From Limnephilus marmoratus (taxonomy: Eukaryota > Arthropoda > Insecta > Trichoptera > Limnephilidae): DNA of 64,000 bases. Positions within the stretch are counted from its first letter, which is position 1, and every line of letters begins with the position of its first letter. The notes below the pieces were generated by a model. That model made no database searches. It worked only from the letters and a program-made list of their open reading frames with translations, and had not been told where the DNA came from. The stretch covers positions 7,425,452 to 7,489,451 of the forward strand of contig OU862933.1 of the NCBI GenBank assembly GCA_917880885.1. The letters run 5' to 3'. The position numbers and the translations under genes are program-made. This document shows positions 24,550 to 35,405 of this stretch, in pieces.

Positions 24550-24662
24550 ATTATCGGAGCCGGTGGGATTGTGTTATCCTCAATTGGGGTATGTTGTGAG
24601 GGTGAAGGAAGTGGGTGGTGAAGGAGAAGGCTGGAAACTACCTAGCTGGGTCTTTCAGCAGG
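24550..24662 (-). repeat. SINE A fragment
   Basis: The body block CCTCAATTGGGGTATGTTGT, AGTGGG and GAAGGCTGGAAACTACCTAG matches SINE A on the minus strand; head and tail are missing. Confidence 0.65.
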
Positions 24663-25214
24663 GCTGTTATGTTATATTTATGTACCACTCTTAACAAGCA
24701 GCTTATCTTACTGGAGTTCTGGTACAACAGTTTATACATTGGTAGTCAATCGCTTTAAAAGTAAGTTAGAATAATAATAATTTTTGAATTCCTTCACGAA
24801 ATCGTTTTTGCCGACATAGCCGCGGCATACAAATGGTTATTTTGTCTGACTAGTGGACCCAGTCCGGTAGCCGGGTTTCCATAAGCCAGCCGATTGTTTA
24901 ACGGGTATCTGAGACTACTTGATACGTGATACGTGCCGCATCGACGCATTTGTAAAAGTACTATCACATGCAATACCATCTTTTCTTTTTAACCTTAAAT
25001 GGTCCGATTTATAATGAAAGCATACTTCAATTTTAATAAACCTTTTTTTCTGTGATGGAGAGGTAAGAACTGTAATTCTAGAATTATCATGATTTATCTG
25101 CAATATTTATAATAAAGTAAGTGCAGAAAATCGAATAAAATCGCCCACCAAAGCACTTAACTCTTGATCGCCTCACAAGCGATTTAAGTCTCCCACTGGT
25201 GGGCCATATTGCCC

Positions 25215-25560
25215 AAGTTCGGAGTCGCTTGAAGTCCGATCAGTGGCTTAGTTGGTACGGTATCTGGGTCCTACCAAGACGTCATGAGTTCAATTCCTTT
25301 GCTGGCTAAGTTCTCCATCACGACACAAGCAACATTTCTCGCTTACTGTGGTGGTAGTAGGAGATTATCAAATATTGTCAGGTTATTGGCAACTCGGGAA
25401 TGTTTGTCTTTTTTTCCCATATGCTGCCCAAATAAAAACATCATCACACATGACACCACCATACGCCAAGATAATTCAGTGTTTTTTTTTAACTTGTCAA
25501 TTATAGTATTCTCCTTGCCATTGAGGGCTATGTTTATAGTAGACACTCATTACTGATATT
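25215..25560 (+). repeat. tRNA-headed repeat E, copy 1
   Basis: CAGTGGCTTAGTTGGTACGG resembles a tRNA D-arm/A box, and GAGTTCAATTCC, 39 nt after the end of that stretch, resembles a B box. Then come GCTAAGTTCTCCATCACGAC, GCAACATTT and ACTCGGGAATG. The same order is seen at 27.66-27.96 kb. This second SINE family shares no body sequence with SINE A. Confidence 0.6.
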
Positions 25561-26490
25561 TATAGAGCATACTTGATAAAATATTTGAATACTCAAGTGT
25601 GTCCTATAAAGCATTTTGACATTAATAATAAATACCTACATAATTACGCCATTTCCATCTTATTGTGTAAATGGCAATTGCGACACGGATTGTTCATACA
25701 TACACCGATCATGCCAAGTGATAAAGACAAAAAAAGTATTTTTACAAAATTTTCTTTCTCTTATGTAATTGATAATTTATTACTTTAATATATATTCTTA
25801 CAAAATTTCCATATCTCTATTGTCTTCATTGTTGTCATGTAAAATGTAATTTTAGGTAAGAAATCCACATTGAAAATTATTAATTATTATCTTACTTTTG
25901 TAACTTTTAATTGTCCTCTCCTAAGCACAAACATCTGCTTTATGAGAATGAATGAAATATTACGCTAAACAATATTATATTGTAAAAAAATTATAAAGAA
26001 ATTAAATTTTAAAAAATCAGAAGAAAATGTGCTCGTATGTTGTATATTCACAGGAATAAACTTTCTTTAGGTTAGGTTTGGTTAGGTTAAGCCTCTTTTA
26101 AGGCTCTAGCTTAGTTTCGAGTACCACATCCATGCAGTAAAAATGCCCCGAAAGTACTTTATTTCCACTTGTCAGGCGCACTGTAAACTTATAAGAGAAA
26201 TTATACTTAGAGACGGAAGGTAGATAATTATTCAACGCTTGATAGTATGTAGACTGGTGTGCTAGGTGCAAGGCACGGGAGGAACAAACCGCGGCCTTAT
26301 GCGTGGCTGCTTGAATTCTTCCTGAGTGAGCGTGGTAGCTTGAAGGTTTCTTCCTGAGTGCGAGTTTTGCGTGGTAGCTGGCAAACTACAAGCTACAGTC
26401 TGTCAATAAACTGTAGACAAAAAGAGGTTGCATGGAAAAACACAACATTGAAAAAAGTTATCAAAAGTTACTTTGATTTTTTTTTAAATG
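25561..26490. other. Unassigned AT-rich DNA with interstitial TTAGG-like repeats
   Basis: At 26067-26090 the plus strand reads TTAGG TTAGG TTTGG TTAGG TTAAG, a short degenerate run of the arthropod telomere unit. Nearby GTGGTAGCT and CTTCCTGAGTG words recur twice (26.32-26.38 kb). No gene is recognised. Confidence 0.45.
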
Positions 26491-26496
26491 TGAATA

Positions 26497-26652
26497 CCTC
26501 AGAAGAGTCCCAAGCTGCCACCGTCTGGTGTCAGTGATACTATGGCATCCCCAAATAGGGTTGAAGGTAGTGGGGAGGGGAAGGAGATGGAAAGAGGAAA
26601 GTGGGAAAGAACCTGGCTATTCAGATCTGGTCACCAAACAAGGCTAAAGCCG
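26497..26652 (-). repeat. SINE A fragment abutting repeat D
   Basis: A 3'-half SINE A on the minus strand (GTGGGGAGGGGAAGGAGATG, CTGGCTATTCAGATCTGGTC). It joins family D directly at about 26,653, so the two repeats are fused or one inserted in the other. Confidence 0.7.
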
Positions 26653-26785
26653 TTTTAAGATTTTCATGGTCAAAAGTATTTTCATTATTTGTTTTTGGGG
26701 TGTTATGCCGTGTTGCGCTACCTCCTTCTTGAGCCATCGTTTCGGACAGCGTTGCAGTGTCCATCATCAGGGCAGATCTAGCCTT
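26653..26785 (-). repeat. Repeat D copy with hammerhead core
   Basis: The minus strand carries GATCTGCCCTGATGATGGAC, the hammerhead hairpin and GAAA, then AAGAAGGAGGTAGCGCAACA, CGGCATAACACCCC and the 3' block ACTTTTGACCATGAAAATCT. It is flanked on both sides by SINE A pieces in opposite orientations. Confidence 0.75.
26732..26773 (-). ncRNA. Hammerhead motif D1 (helix III damaged)
   Basis: Minus strand: GCC - CTGATGA (complement of 26764-26770) - T - GGACA...TGTCC hairpin - GAAA (26740-26743) - ACGAT - GGC. Other copies have ACGTT here, so the helix III palindrome ACGT is broken. GGC/GCC of stem I is intact. It is probably less active or inactive. Confidence 0.55.
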
Positions 26786-26968
26786 TTTGTTGACTAGATC
26801 TGAATATATAGGTAGTACCCCACCTTCCTCTTCTTCAACATCTCCTTCCCCTCCCCACTTATCTTCAGCCCCAGAACATACCCCAATTGGGGATAACGTG
26901 TCTCACTGGCTTTGGAAGGAAGCAGGTGGGACTCTTGCGAGGTATTATTCACATAAAAAAAATTTATG
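26783..26968 (+). repeat. SINE A 3'-half fragment
   Basis: ACTAGATCTGAATA...CCCCACCTTCCTCTT...AACATACCCCAATTGGGGAT...GCGAGGTATTATTCACATA plus an A run: the SINE A body and tail in plus orientation, without the tRNA head. Confidence 0.7.
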
Positions 26969-27104
26969 CAATTCACACACGATAGAAATGAAACTAAAAA
27001 GTCGCTAGATGTCGCTTTGTTTGCCTATTTTAAAGTGGTTTAAAGATTTATTTTAAAGTGGTTTAAAGATTGGATATTGATTTACGAATACAAAAATGTT
27101 TATT

Positions 27105-27205
27105 TTTATTGGATTTCGTAGGATTCGAACCTCCGTCCGCTGGATTTCTTTGGCCGCTGAGATTGGCGACGCACTATACCACTGCGCTATGGGACGCGCT
27201 CAGCG
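27105..27205 (-). other. tRNA-like sequence, probably a SINE head
   Basis: The minus strand reads CCCATAGCGCAGTGGTATAG (A-box-like TAGCGCAGTGG) and, about 60 nt further, GGAGGTTCGAATCC (B-box-like). The region between is too long for a normal anticodon and variable arm, and the acceptor ends do not pair. A decayed tRNA or a third SINE family is likelier than a working tRNA gene. Confidence 0.5.
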
Positions 27206-27659
27206 AGGCGCGACTTTAGGCATTATATTCCGACGACCCGTTAAAAAACAAAGCGGCCAATGTAAGCATCGTGGTTTTCGTTTAATTTCTCAACTAATAG
27301 GAGCCTTGAGCGCAATTTGATGCTTCGGTGCCGTAGTGCGTCATTTCCGTTTCATCCGAATTTCAAATCACTCTAACGGGGCTAAGGAAGTTCTTATTCA
27401 AAAAAATAAAAAAAAATAATCTAGAATTTGTTGACACCCTGTACTAGGTTGCATTCCGATAGCGGCGGCAATACCAGACAAGCGTCGCTAGAATCCATGT
27501 TGCCATGTGACACGCGTTACCGGGGAGATTAATTTCCATGTCCGCTCGCTTGGGCCGGCCGGTACCTTCCTATCGACAAAGAGGCTAATTTACATATTAG
27601 TGTAAGGAGAGGTTTATTACAATACAGCCGTAAAAAAATTGCGAGTCATTATTTTCACG

Positions 27660-27960
27660 CACCGTTGCGGTGTGCTCACTAAACGAGCAGTGATATCTTA
27701 GCCGAGTGAACAAGTGTATCGGAAATCCACCCTGGCATCGTCGGAATTTCAATTCTAATGTTAGCTAAGTTCTCCACCATTGCATGTGCAACGTTTTCCG
27801 CTCATACCTCACGATTTCACCATGTTATTAGTGACCCGGGAATGGGTATCTTTATTTTTAGTTAAATTAAAAAAGGGCATTCCTCACTCGATGTCATTTC
27901 ACGCCATATTACTCGTATCAAACAGTATATTTATAGGCTAGCATCTGCGTTGTTGAATTT
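27660..27960 (+). repeat. tRNA-headed repeat E, copy 2
   Basis: It matches 25.2-25.56 kb at GTTAGCTAAGTTCTCCACCA, GTGCAACGTTTTCCGCT and GACCCGGGAATG. The tRNA-like head is more degraded here than in copy 1. Confidence 0.55.
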
Positions 27961-28261
27961 CAGAACCCAGCCACGAGTGCATGTCGGACGCCTCAAATAA
28001 CATCTGTGTACGTGGAATTTCACACAAAGCTACTGTAATAATTATTAGGTTTCAAATTCAAAAATTCGACACATGATGTCACTTCTTACGTCAGCAGCTC
28101 GCATATGGATGTTTCCCCTTTAGGTATAAGTGCTACGGATTTATATACTTCAAGTAGATATCCTTCCGGATTTAGAAAGATGGACGGCAATACTTGACGA
28201 AGTTGTTATAAAATACATATAACGTCATTGCGTGTCACGGTTACTTTGTCAATATTTCTTT

Positions 28262-28440
28262 GACTCGGTGAGTCGCCGACGGTGACCAGCTGTCACTGTA
28301 TCATAGTGGATCAGAGGAGCTGGCTATTTTAGGAACCAATTCCTATCGGATTTATATAATTGTCACAAACACTCAAACCGGGCGAAGCCGAAGTAAAAGC
28401 CGCCCGCAGGGCCTAGCAGCAAAAACCTGCGGAGCCGGTT
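28262..28440 (-). repeat. Dispersed repeat G, copy 2
   Basis: The inverse of 15640-15815; both contain the CTGCGGGCGGCTTTT / AAAAGCCGCCCGCAG type block and a GGTTCC.....GGATCCACT.-like second half. Confidence 0.65.
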
Positions 28441-28649
28441 TTTAACTGTTAGTTGTTTATTTATTACCTACTTGACTGCTATTGACTTATTTAAATTTAG
28501 AACAGAGCAGCGGGGTATAAATAATTTTTCTTACTTTATTAATTATGTAGTGTTATTTTAGGGTCATTAGTTCGTTTATTGATTTTTAATCCAAGACCCT
28601 TCTCTCTATATGTGAGGGTCTGATTATTAACTAAGAGATGTTCTTTTTT

Positions 28650-28856
28650 GTCATTAGTTTTTGGGATATTATGCCGTGTTGCGCTCCCTCCTTCTTTAGC
28701 CAACGTTTCGGACAGCGTTACAGTGTCCATCATCAGGGCAGATGTGTGATGTCACACATAAATCACACATCGGCTAAAGAGGGAGGGAGTGCAACACGGC
28801 ATAATATCCCAAAAACTAATAACAAAAATACTTTTGGCCGTGAAAACCTAAAATCG
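28650..28856. repeat. Palindromic repeat D pair; one arm ends at ribozyme cleavage site
   Basis: The left arm (28650-28750) is a minus-strand repeat D with a full hammerhead. The right arm (28772-28856) is a plus-strand copy that starts GGCTAAAGAGGGAGGGAG. The spacer GATGTGTGAT....ATCACACATC pairs with itself. A full palindrome would include the ribozyme in the right arm. Instead it is missing precisely up to the base after the predicted cut (ACGTT/GGC). Confidence 0.75.
28699..28739 (-). ncRNA. Hammerhead motif D2 (complete core)
   Basis: Minus strand: GCC (28737-28739) - CTGATGA (28730-28736) - T - GGACA/TGTCC hairpin - GAAA (28706-28709) - ACGT (28703-28706) - T (28702) - GGC (28699-28701). 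Stem I GGC pairs with GCC; helix III is the self-complementary ACGT; the cut is predicted between 28702 and 28701. All consensus core positions are present, with one extra base after CUGAUGA. Confidence 0.75.
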
Positions 28857-29555
28857 TACAAGAGAGGTTCTGTTTTTGAGGAAGTGCTTTTTGCAGAACT
28901 TAATAATCACATTATGAAATTTGATGTAAATGAAATATGAATGGAGTTATATGAATTAAACACAAAAATTATCATCATCAAAAGTAAGAAAATACGATCT
29001 TATTCGGCACATAGACTCTTCAAAAATACACTCCTACTGGTTTGTCTATTCAATGTATCCATTCTTTTCAAGATAAGAAAAATAATGGGTGTCAAATTTC
29101 AATAATGTCTATATTATATTTACCTGTTATTCAAAATAATATTATAACGGAATCATCACATCCTACCCACACACAAACAGTAAACAAAGTTCATCGTGAA
29201 ACATGTCCAAATTTCCCATGAGGCAAATCAGGTCACCAAAAATATTTCGGTTTTATCGACTATCATCGATTTTATTCCGGCAGCCAATCTGCAATCGATA
29301 TCACCTTCCGTTTCTCGTAAAATAACTTCGCAATTCGCAAGTAAGTACACCGATTCACTTACTTTCCACAAATAATCCGGTATGGTTCCTCAATAATTGT
29401 ATGATAAAATTTATGTCACGAAAAAAACCGTTAATGTTTCTACTTGCTAGTAAATAAGTACATTTTTTTATTGTGGTTTTGGCGCTCTGTACTTTTTATT
29501 ATCGCATTTTATACACTGGTTTATTGGCTCACCTGATTTGGTGATTTGTATTTCC

Positions 29556-30130
29556 ACTAGCAGACCCGGCCACACGTTGCTGTGGCTAACGAAACACAAC
29601 GCCATTACCCAAACTTTATAAAATCCACACCACCCGCTTGCCAGCTGCCCGCTGCCTGCTGCCTGAATTGAATATTTGAATTTCTCGACTTTTCTCTACT
29701 ATAATAAGCATGTTTTTATACATATAAACCTTCCTCTTGAATCACTCTATCTATTGGTGAAAACCGCATGAATATCCGTTTCGTAGTTTAAAAGATCTAC
29801 GCGCACATACATTTTGAGCGACCTCATCAAATAAGATAATCCAAATCAAATACGTACTTACTCTAGGACATCTATTTTACAATTTCTTCCGTAGAACAAA
29901 TTTTAAAAGTGACTATAGTACGGCTCGCCAGCCGTTTTAAATCACACAAAAATATGTTTTCTTTAAATTTCTCGACTTTTCTCTAATATAATTTACATGT
30001 ATTATACATATAAACATTCCACTTCAATCACTCTATCTATTGGTGAAAACCGTATGAAAATCAGTTGCGTAGTTTAAAAGATTAACGCGCACATACATTT
30101 TGAGCGACTTCATTTTAGACTATGTAATGA
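29556..30130 (+). repeat. Insect-type dispersed repeat with internal duplication
   Basis: It starts CTAGCAGACCCGGCCACACG. Two direct copies of a 150-bp block follow (29685-29835 and 29971-30120), sharing TTTCTCGACTTTTCTCTA, AATCACTCTATCTATTGGTG and GCGCACATACATTTTGAGCG, and ending near GACTATGTAATGATGATAAT. This looks like the common non-coding repeat class starting CTAGC.GACCCGGC; I cannot assign its superfamily. Confidence 0.55.
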
Positions 30131-30884
30131 TGATAATGATGATTGGTAATTAAGTGGAATTAAAAAAATATATATTTTAAAAACATGTATTTTGTTTTTT
30201 TCACTTGTATAAAAATTGAATAATTAAAAATAATATGAAAAAGTTTTCGGCGTGATGCGTAACATCATTTAAGTTCAATGAACTTTTAAATTTCAAAATT
30301 GGAACTACTTGGTACCTAGGTACATAACCTAAAGTCAGTGTTCATTAATACCTATCGTTTAAACTTACCTTTGCATGCTGTTAAGTTTGTAACAAAACAT
30401 TTTGGCACATAAGAATCAAATGTTAACTTTGGCTTTCCCATTCAAATCTCTCGAACGGTGAGCTCGGGCGTTCGGAAAATTTTAAATACAACTTTTATTT
30501 AAAAGTTAACTATTTTCGTCTGGCTGTATAACATTTTATTTCCCTATTCACTTGAATTTCACCGCAAGCTATGCAACTTTTAATTCGTAATTTAACCGTC
30601 GAAAATAAAACAATGTGCCATATTTTTTATATTTGTTTAGTACGAAAGAAAAAATCGAAAATGAGTTAATATCTAAAGAGATAAAATAAATTTCTTTGCA
30701 TACCAGATCATTAGCATTAGCGTAATAATAAATACGTACTTAAGTATATATTTATAACTTCACGCTTTTTGCAGTTTTATTGAGTATTGAAAGCTAAACA
30801 AAGTCCAGTGAATACACGCTATTTTTCGCAAGCACTTGCTGATTTTTAACCCCTCGGAGTAATTTGTTCGCTTTTCGAAACAAC

Positions 30885-31627
30885 TCAAAATTGCTAAAAA
30901 AGTTGGATTCCTAAAAAGGATCAGAAATAACTTAGATCTGAAGACAGCGCGCCTTGTTTATAATTCTATTGTAACTCCGCATTTAAATTATTGTTCTAGT
31001 GTTTTATTCTTATGTAACGAAGCCCAAAATAACAAACTACAGGTTATACAAAATAGGGGGTTGAGGATGATTTTAAAATGCAACATTTTTACTAGAGTTA
31101 AAATTATGTTACAAAATTTAAATATGATGACTACAAAACAACATATAATATATAATACATTAACAATGATTTACAAACTTAAAAATAATATGCTCCCAAA
31201 TTATCTGCAGAGTACTATTGTGTTTCAAGAAAATGTTCATAATTATCCTACGAGAAGACGCAGAGACTTTAGGCTTCCCAAAACTAAACTTTCGTGCACA
31301 CAAAATAGCGCATTTTATAAAGGGCAAAAACTATATAACAGTCTGCCAAATGTCGTAAAGGAAGCCTCAAGTCTCAGCACTTTTCGAAGGATATGTGCAT
31401 TATATGTAAAAAATAGTTTTTGATTATTTACCAATGTTATTCTAATATCTTATTCTTTTATAATGTATTTTTGTCTAGATATCTTTTTTATTTAATATTC
31501 TTTTTTAAAATGTATTTGTAAATGTTACTGTACATACTTTGTAAATTGTATTTTTTTATATTTTCCTACTAGATGTATGAAAATATTTACGTACATCTAA
31601 ATAAAAATTTAAAAAAAAAAAAAAAAT
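30885..31627 (+). pseudogene. CR1/jockey-type LINE, 5'-truncated, with poly(A) tail
   Basis: An open frame can be followed from about 30.89 kb (RIRNNLDLKTARLVYNSIVT, then HLNYCSSVLF) through KLQVIQNRGLRMIL at 31.04 kb to YNSLPNVVKEASSLSTFRRI near 31.38 kb, with a stop at 31421-31423. These are the thumb and C-terminal blocks of CR1/jockey reverse transcriptases (HL.YC...W, LQ.IQNR.LR.I, YN.LP..V). There are no stops across roughly 180 codons, so the truncation is fairly recent. AATAAA at 31601-31606 and an A run ending at 31627 mark the LINE 3' end. The catalytic domain is not present, so it is inactive. Confidence 0.8.
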
Positions 31628-31654
31628 AGGTCTCATTGAAATCTGTGTAAAAAA

Positions 31655-32060
31655 AATAATTAAAAATTGTGTCTCCCTTTCCAACTTCGGTAGAAATATG
31701 ATCTAAACGGTGTTAGAAATAGAAAACACCACTTAAAATAATTAAAATATATTTTTTGAAACAAAAGTTTCCGACCGAAATTTGACAGAAATTATGAAAC
31801 ATTGGGAATTTTTTATTAATTTTTTTTAAACGAAACGACAAAAAATGAGACGAAGATAACGTTTTATGAACGCCGTTTAACACGTCTGCATTAAAAAATT
31901 TTGTATTTCAAAATTTATTTCGAATTATATAATTTGAAAGCGTATTTCATCATTTTTCAAAAACAGTTTTTTGTTTTTGGATATATTCAGAAATATTACA
32001 TTTTTTAAACTTTGATGCAAAACGGAAATATTTTGACCTTCCGACAAAATAGGCTCGAGG
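31655..32060. repeat. Dispersed repeat H, copy 1
   Basis: It shares GTTAGAAATA, AAAGTTTCCG.CCG.AATTTG, AAACGACAAAAAA.TGA, GATAACGTT, TTTATTTCGAATTATA and GCAAA.CGGAAATATTTTGACC with 37.02-37.44 kb and, partly, with 63.58-63.84 kb. AT-rich and non-coding; boundaries are unclear. Confidence 0.6.
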
Positions 32061-32557
32061 CCTGAGGGGTTATTAGAGTCCAGCGTTTATTGTGATGATT
32101 CTTTGAAGGAATATTTCCTGAAGACTAATTATTTATATTGAGTGAAGTGTATATTTCTTTTGAGATGCAAATTGCTTCGATATGTGACCTTTCGGTCTTA
32201 GAACCTCATAATTTCAGAACCCCTTCGGAGAGGGTAACCCCTAGTAAATTATAACAGTACAAAGCAATATATCCCGTCATCCCAAAAAAATCATCGACAA
32301 TCTCAAATCCATTGATATATCTTCGATCTTAATTTGATGACTAAAAAAAACTAATCTTATTTCTTGAAATGTTAATTACTATCTTCATTTAGTATTGTGA
32401 TCTGAGCGATCATCAATATTATTGACAGATGAATACAATATACAAGGCGTCCGGAAACTAGTGGTATGGGCGGGAAACTGAGAGATCATCATCACACAGA
32501 AGCATAATATTCTTAATTTTTTTATCGTTGCAACTTGATTTCTTTTTGGTTACGTTT

Positions 32558-32700
32558 TTAGATTTTCACGGCCAAAAGTATTTTCGTTACTTGTTTTTGG
32601 GGTGTTATGCTGTGTTGCGCTACCCCATTCTTTAGCCAACGTTTCGGACAGCGTTGCAGTGTCCATCGTCAGGGCGGATGTGTAATTGTTCGTGGTGAAA
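32558..32700 (-). repeat. Repeat D copy with hammerhead core
   Basis: The minus strand contains CGCCCTGACGATGGACACTG, the hammerhead, AAGAATGGGGTAGCGCAACA and the 3' block ACTTTTGGCCGTGAAAATCT. It is a single arm, not a palindrome. Confidence 0.75.
32635..32675 (-). ncRNA. Hammerhead motif D3 (CUGACGA variant)
   Basis: Minus strand: GCC (32673-32675) - CTGACGA (32666-32672) - T - GGACA/TGTCC hairpin - GAAA (32642-32645) - ACGT (32639-32642) - T - GGC (32635-32637). The only core change from D2 is at position 7, the one base allowed to vary in CUGANGA, so the consensus is kept. Confidence 0.75.
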
Positions 32701-32802
32701 CGTGTGCATATTTACTTGAAGTGATACCGTGTTGCCAGCTCACTCCACTACGATCTGGTAGGTATTACAATATACTTCAAAATGGTTGTAGATTTCAAAT
32801 GC

Positions 32803-32890
32803 CTTCATAATGGAACCGGTTCCAAAAAACTATTCCTCGAATCTACTGTCATCCAGTGGTCGCTAGTCACCGGTACAAAGTAACCGAGAC
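32803..32890 (+). repeat. Dispersed repeat G fragment
   Basis: GGAACCGGTTCCAAAA...CTAGTCACCGGTACAAAGTAACC matches the second half of the copies at 15.64 and 28.26 kb. Confidence 0.55.
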
Positions 32891-32904
32891 AGGCAATGGT
32901 TTCT

Positions 32905-33480
32905 TTTCAGGCTGATTTTTTTTTTTGGAAAAATTGGGGGTTAAGATACTATTGGAACACTGGAAACATTTTAAAAGACAATAAACAACTACTGACAGCA
33001 GCAACCCTGCAGAGACTATTTTTTATCAAATTTGACAAAAACTTCGGACTCGATTTAAACAGTTTGATGTTCCAAGCATACAGAAAATCTACGCCAAAAA
33101 CATTCTAGTACATCACCACAAAAATGATTCAGAGGCAGACACCTCACATGCTCATAAAACCAGAGCCAAACAAACAGACATACTTAATATACCAAAGTGT
33201 AACTCTTCATTTGGACAAAGAAGTTCAGAATTTTTAGCAGTAAAGTTATATAACAAACTTCCACTTAGTACCAAACAAATTAAAACAAAAAATAGCTACA
33301 TTAAGGACATTAAATGTTGGCTGAAGGAACTATTGGAAAATGAACTAGTATACTTAAAACAACGTCAGAAGTTTCTGGAAAACCTTATCCAAACAATGAA
33401 GTTAAACCATAGAAGTCGCTGAAAACTTATCCAAAGCATAGTCCCCCTCAGCACAGGATCTCCTAGTGAGGAGGACTACG
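32905..33480 (+). pseudogene. LINE reverse-transcriptase C-terminal remnant, second copy
   Basis: At 33.14-33.35 kb the plus strand reads SHAHKTRAKQTDILNIPKC, SFGQRSSEFLAVKLYNKLP and KNSYIKDIKCWLKELL, the C-terminal block of a jockey/CR1-like polymerase. The same family as the 2.03-2.32 kb remnant, with the same CCTCAG.ACAGGA..TCCTAGTG 3' sequence. Stops and frameshifts lie upstream. Confidence 0.65.
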
Positions 33481-33794
33481 AATATCGAAACAAGAGTCCA
33501 AATCAAAAAAAGTGATACCTACCAAAAAATCGACTCCAAACGAAATGTAGATCCACCAGCTTCCCGCTTTTAACATTAGTTTTCCGACACCATGTAGAAG
33601 TGGATCTATACTTGAGATTCATCAATCATGATTTTAATTCATTAATTCAGAAAGTAATCATAGAAAACTACGTTACATTAAAACATTTTTTTTTCAAATG
33701 TAGCACTGTAAAAGAATACAAGAAGAACCGACTTTAACATGTATCATTGTGATTAAGCGAAGTTATAGCTAATGTCCTTTTTTTATTACTAAGT

Positions 33795-33965
33795 AAGAGT
33801 TTGAAACACTCGGAGACAGTGGGACTATGGCAATCATATTAAAAATCTCCAATTTAGGAATGCCGTGAGGCTAAAAAACGTTGAGAGGGAGGGGAGATGC
33901 GAAAGGTGAAAGTTGGGAGTAATCTGGTTATGATCTGGTCACTAAACACGGCTAAAATTAATTCA
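33795..33965 (-). repeat. SINE A fragment, strongly diverged
   Basis: GGAATGCCGTGAGGCTAAAA, GGGAGGGGAGATGCGAAAGG and ATGATCTGGTCACTAAACAC match the SINE A body on the minus strand; the head is absent. Confidence 0.6.
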
Positions 33966-34524
33966 TGCTTCTTTTCAATTCTAAATTTCTTACAGGCCCT
34001 ATAATGAAAAATATATAATCTAAATATTATTTTATAAAGGACAGGTTGTTTCACAGAATTTGAACCATTCATAAAATTTCATAGTAAATTTTTAATATTC
34101 GGTAAATGTTCTATTATTGTGTCATTATTGGCCAGTTGTTTCATAAAACTGAATAAGTACAGAACTTGAATAGAACTTTCATAGAACTTGAATATTAACT
34201 TTAAAATTCGATGAATTGTTCAATTCCGTGAAATAACCAGTCCTAAAATTATACAATTATGTAAAATAACTCGTATTATCATCAGGGGCGGCTGGCTCAT
34301 AAGGTCAATGGGACAGAAACACCCCACAATTACAGTTCATGTAAAATATTATTATATAAATAAAAAAAAGATTATTCACATACTTCTTTTAAGTGACCTT
34401 CCACTTCTGGACCCCTAGAACCGCCTCTGATTACAAATATTTTTTCACAATCACTCCAATTAACTGATGACTCCATACATAGGCAGTATACTGTCACCGT
34501 AATTCCCTCTGTTTTACCTTTGTT

Positions 34525-34950
34525 CATTTACAAACATTTACAAACTAAACATTCCTGTGTATTATTGTAATAGTAAATTCCACAAGAATATAAATTAAGC
34601 ATTCCGCCGGCGTGGAACCTTTCAATAGGACACGTGCTTTGTGCTTCGTTCGCTAGATGCCGCCCGATGTTCACGTGGCATTCCATATTCGAATCGCGCC
34701 GCCATTGATGTGGTGACAATTGGAAGCTCTCCAATTGGCAACGTGACAGGGGGTGGACGATGCCAATCGGCAATATGCCATCAGCTGTCGCCGCTGATCT
34801 CATCTCTTGAGGCGTCATGTGTGACACTCTCCACCGATTAGAGAAGTGACCGGTAGCAGGGAGTGTCACGACTGCCAAACAAGGACAGGAAAAGGTGTAT
34901 TGAGTAACGACGTGACACTTTCTCCTTTTATGTATTTCTGCACTCATTAT
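34525..34950 (-). other. GC-richer island with an unrecognised 139-codon open frame
   Basis: The minus strand is open from 34947 to 34528 and would give a 139-residue Cys/His-containing product (first residues MSAEIHKRRKCHVV). I recognise no domain. The plus strand is also open for 66 codons. Base composition differs from the AT-rich flanks, and words such as AGTGTCAC and CAATTGG recur. It could be an exon, a repeat or chance; no splice or promoter evidence decides. Confidence 0.2.
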
Positions 34951-35269
34951 GACGCTAAATAGGTGCTGCCAAGTTCTTTATCAACGAAGAAAATATAGTT
35001 GGTAGATGTGTTTAGATGGGCTTATAAGATATATGTTATATTGTATACAAGCATTGCGAAACAGAAAAATAGTTTTGCAATAATAATTACTGAATTATAA
35101 TATAAGCCTACTAATCAATACCAGTAATAAAAAAAATACCCACATTTTTATTTTTATTACTATTTATTTGTATCTACGTACCTACTAAAAATATAATAAT
35201 CCTCGTTTTTAAGCTTTTTCGTTATTTGTTTTTGGGGTGTTATGCCGTGTTGCGCTACCTCCTTCTTTA

Positions 35270-35310
35270 GCCAACGTTTCGGACATCGTTGCAGTGTCCA
35301 TCATCAGGGC
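35270..35310 (-). ncRNA. Hammerhead motif D4 (left arm)
   Basis: Minus strand: GCC (35308-35310) - CTGATGA (35301-35307) - T - GGACA/TGTCC hairpin - GAAA (35277-35280) - ACGT (35274-35277) - T (35273) - GGC (35270-35272). All core positions and stem I pairs are intact. Confidence 0.75.
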
Positions 35311-35364
35311 AGATCCGGCAGATCCGGTAGATACGGTCACACATCTACCGGATCTGCCGGATCT

Positions 35365-35405
35365 GCCCTGATGATGGACACTGCAACGATGTCCGAAACG
35401 TTGGT
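35365..35405 (+). ncRNA. Hammerhead motif D5 (right arm)
   Basis: Plus strand: GCC (35365-35367) - CTGATGA (35368-35374) - T - GGACA/TGTCC hairpin - GAAA (35395-35398) - ACGT - T (35402) - GGT. The third stem I pair is G.U rather than G-C, which still pairs. Cleavage is predicted after 35402. Confidence 0.75.

Noticed and set aside
34270..34290. CTGATGA on the minus strand at 34.27 kb as another hammerhead
   Set aside because: No stem II hairpin and no GAAA follow at the required distance.
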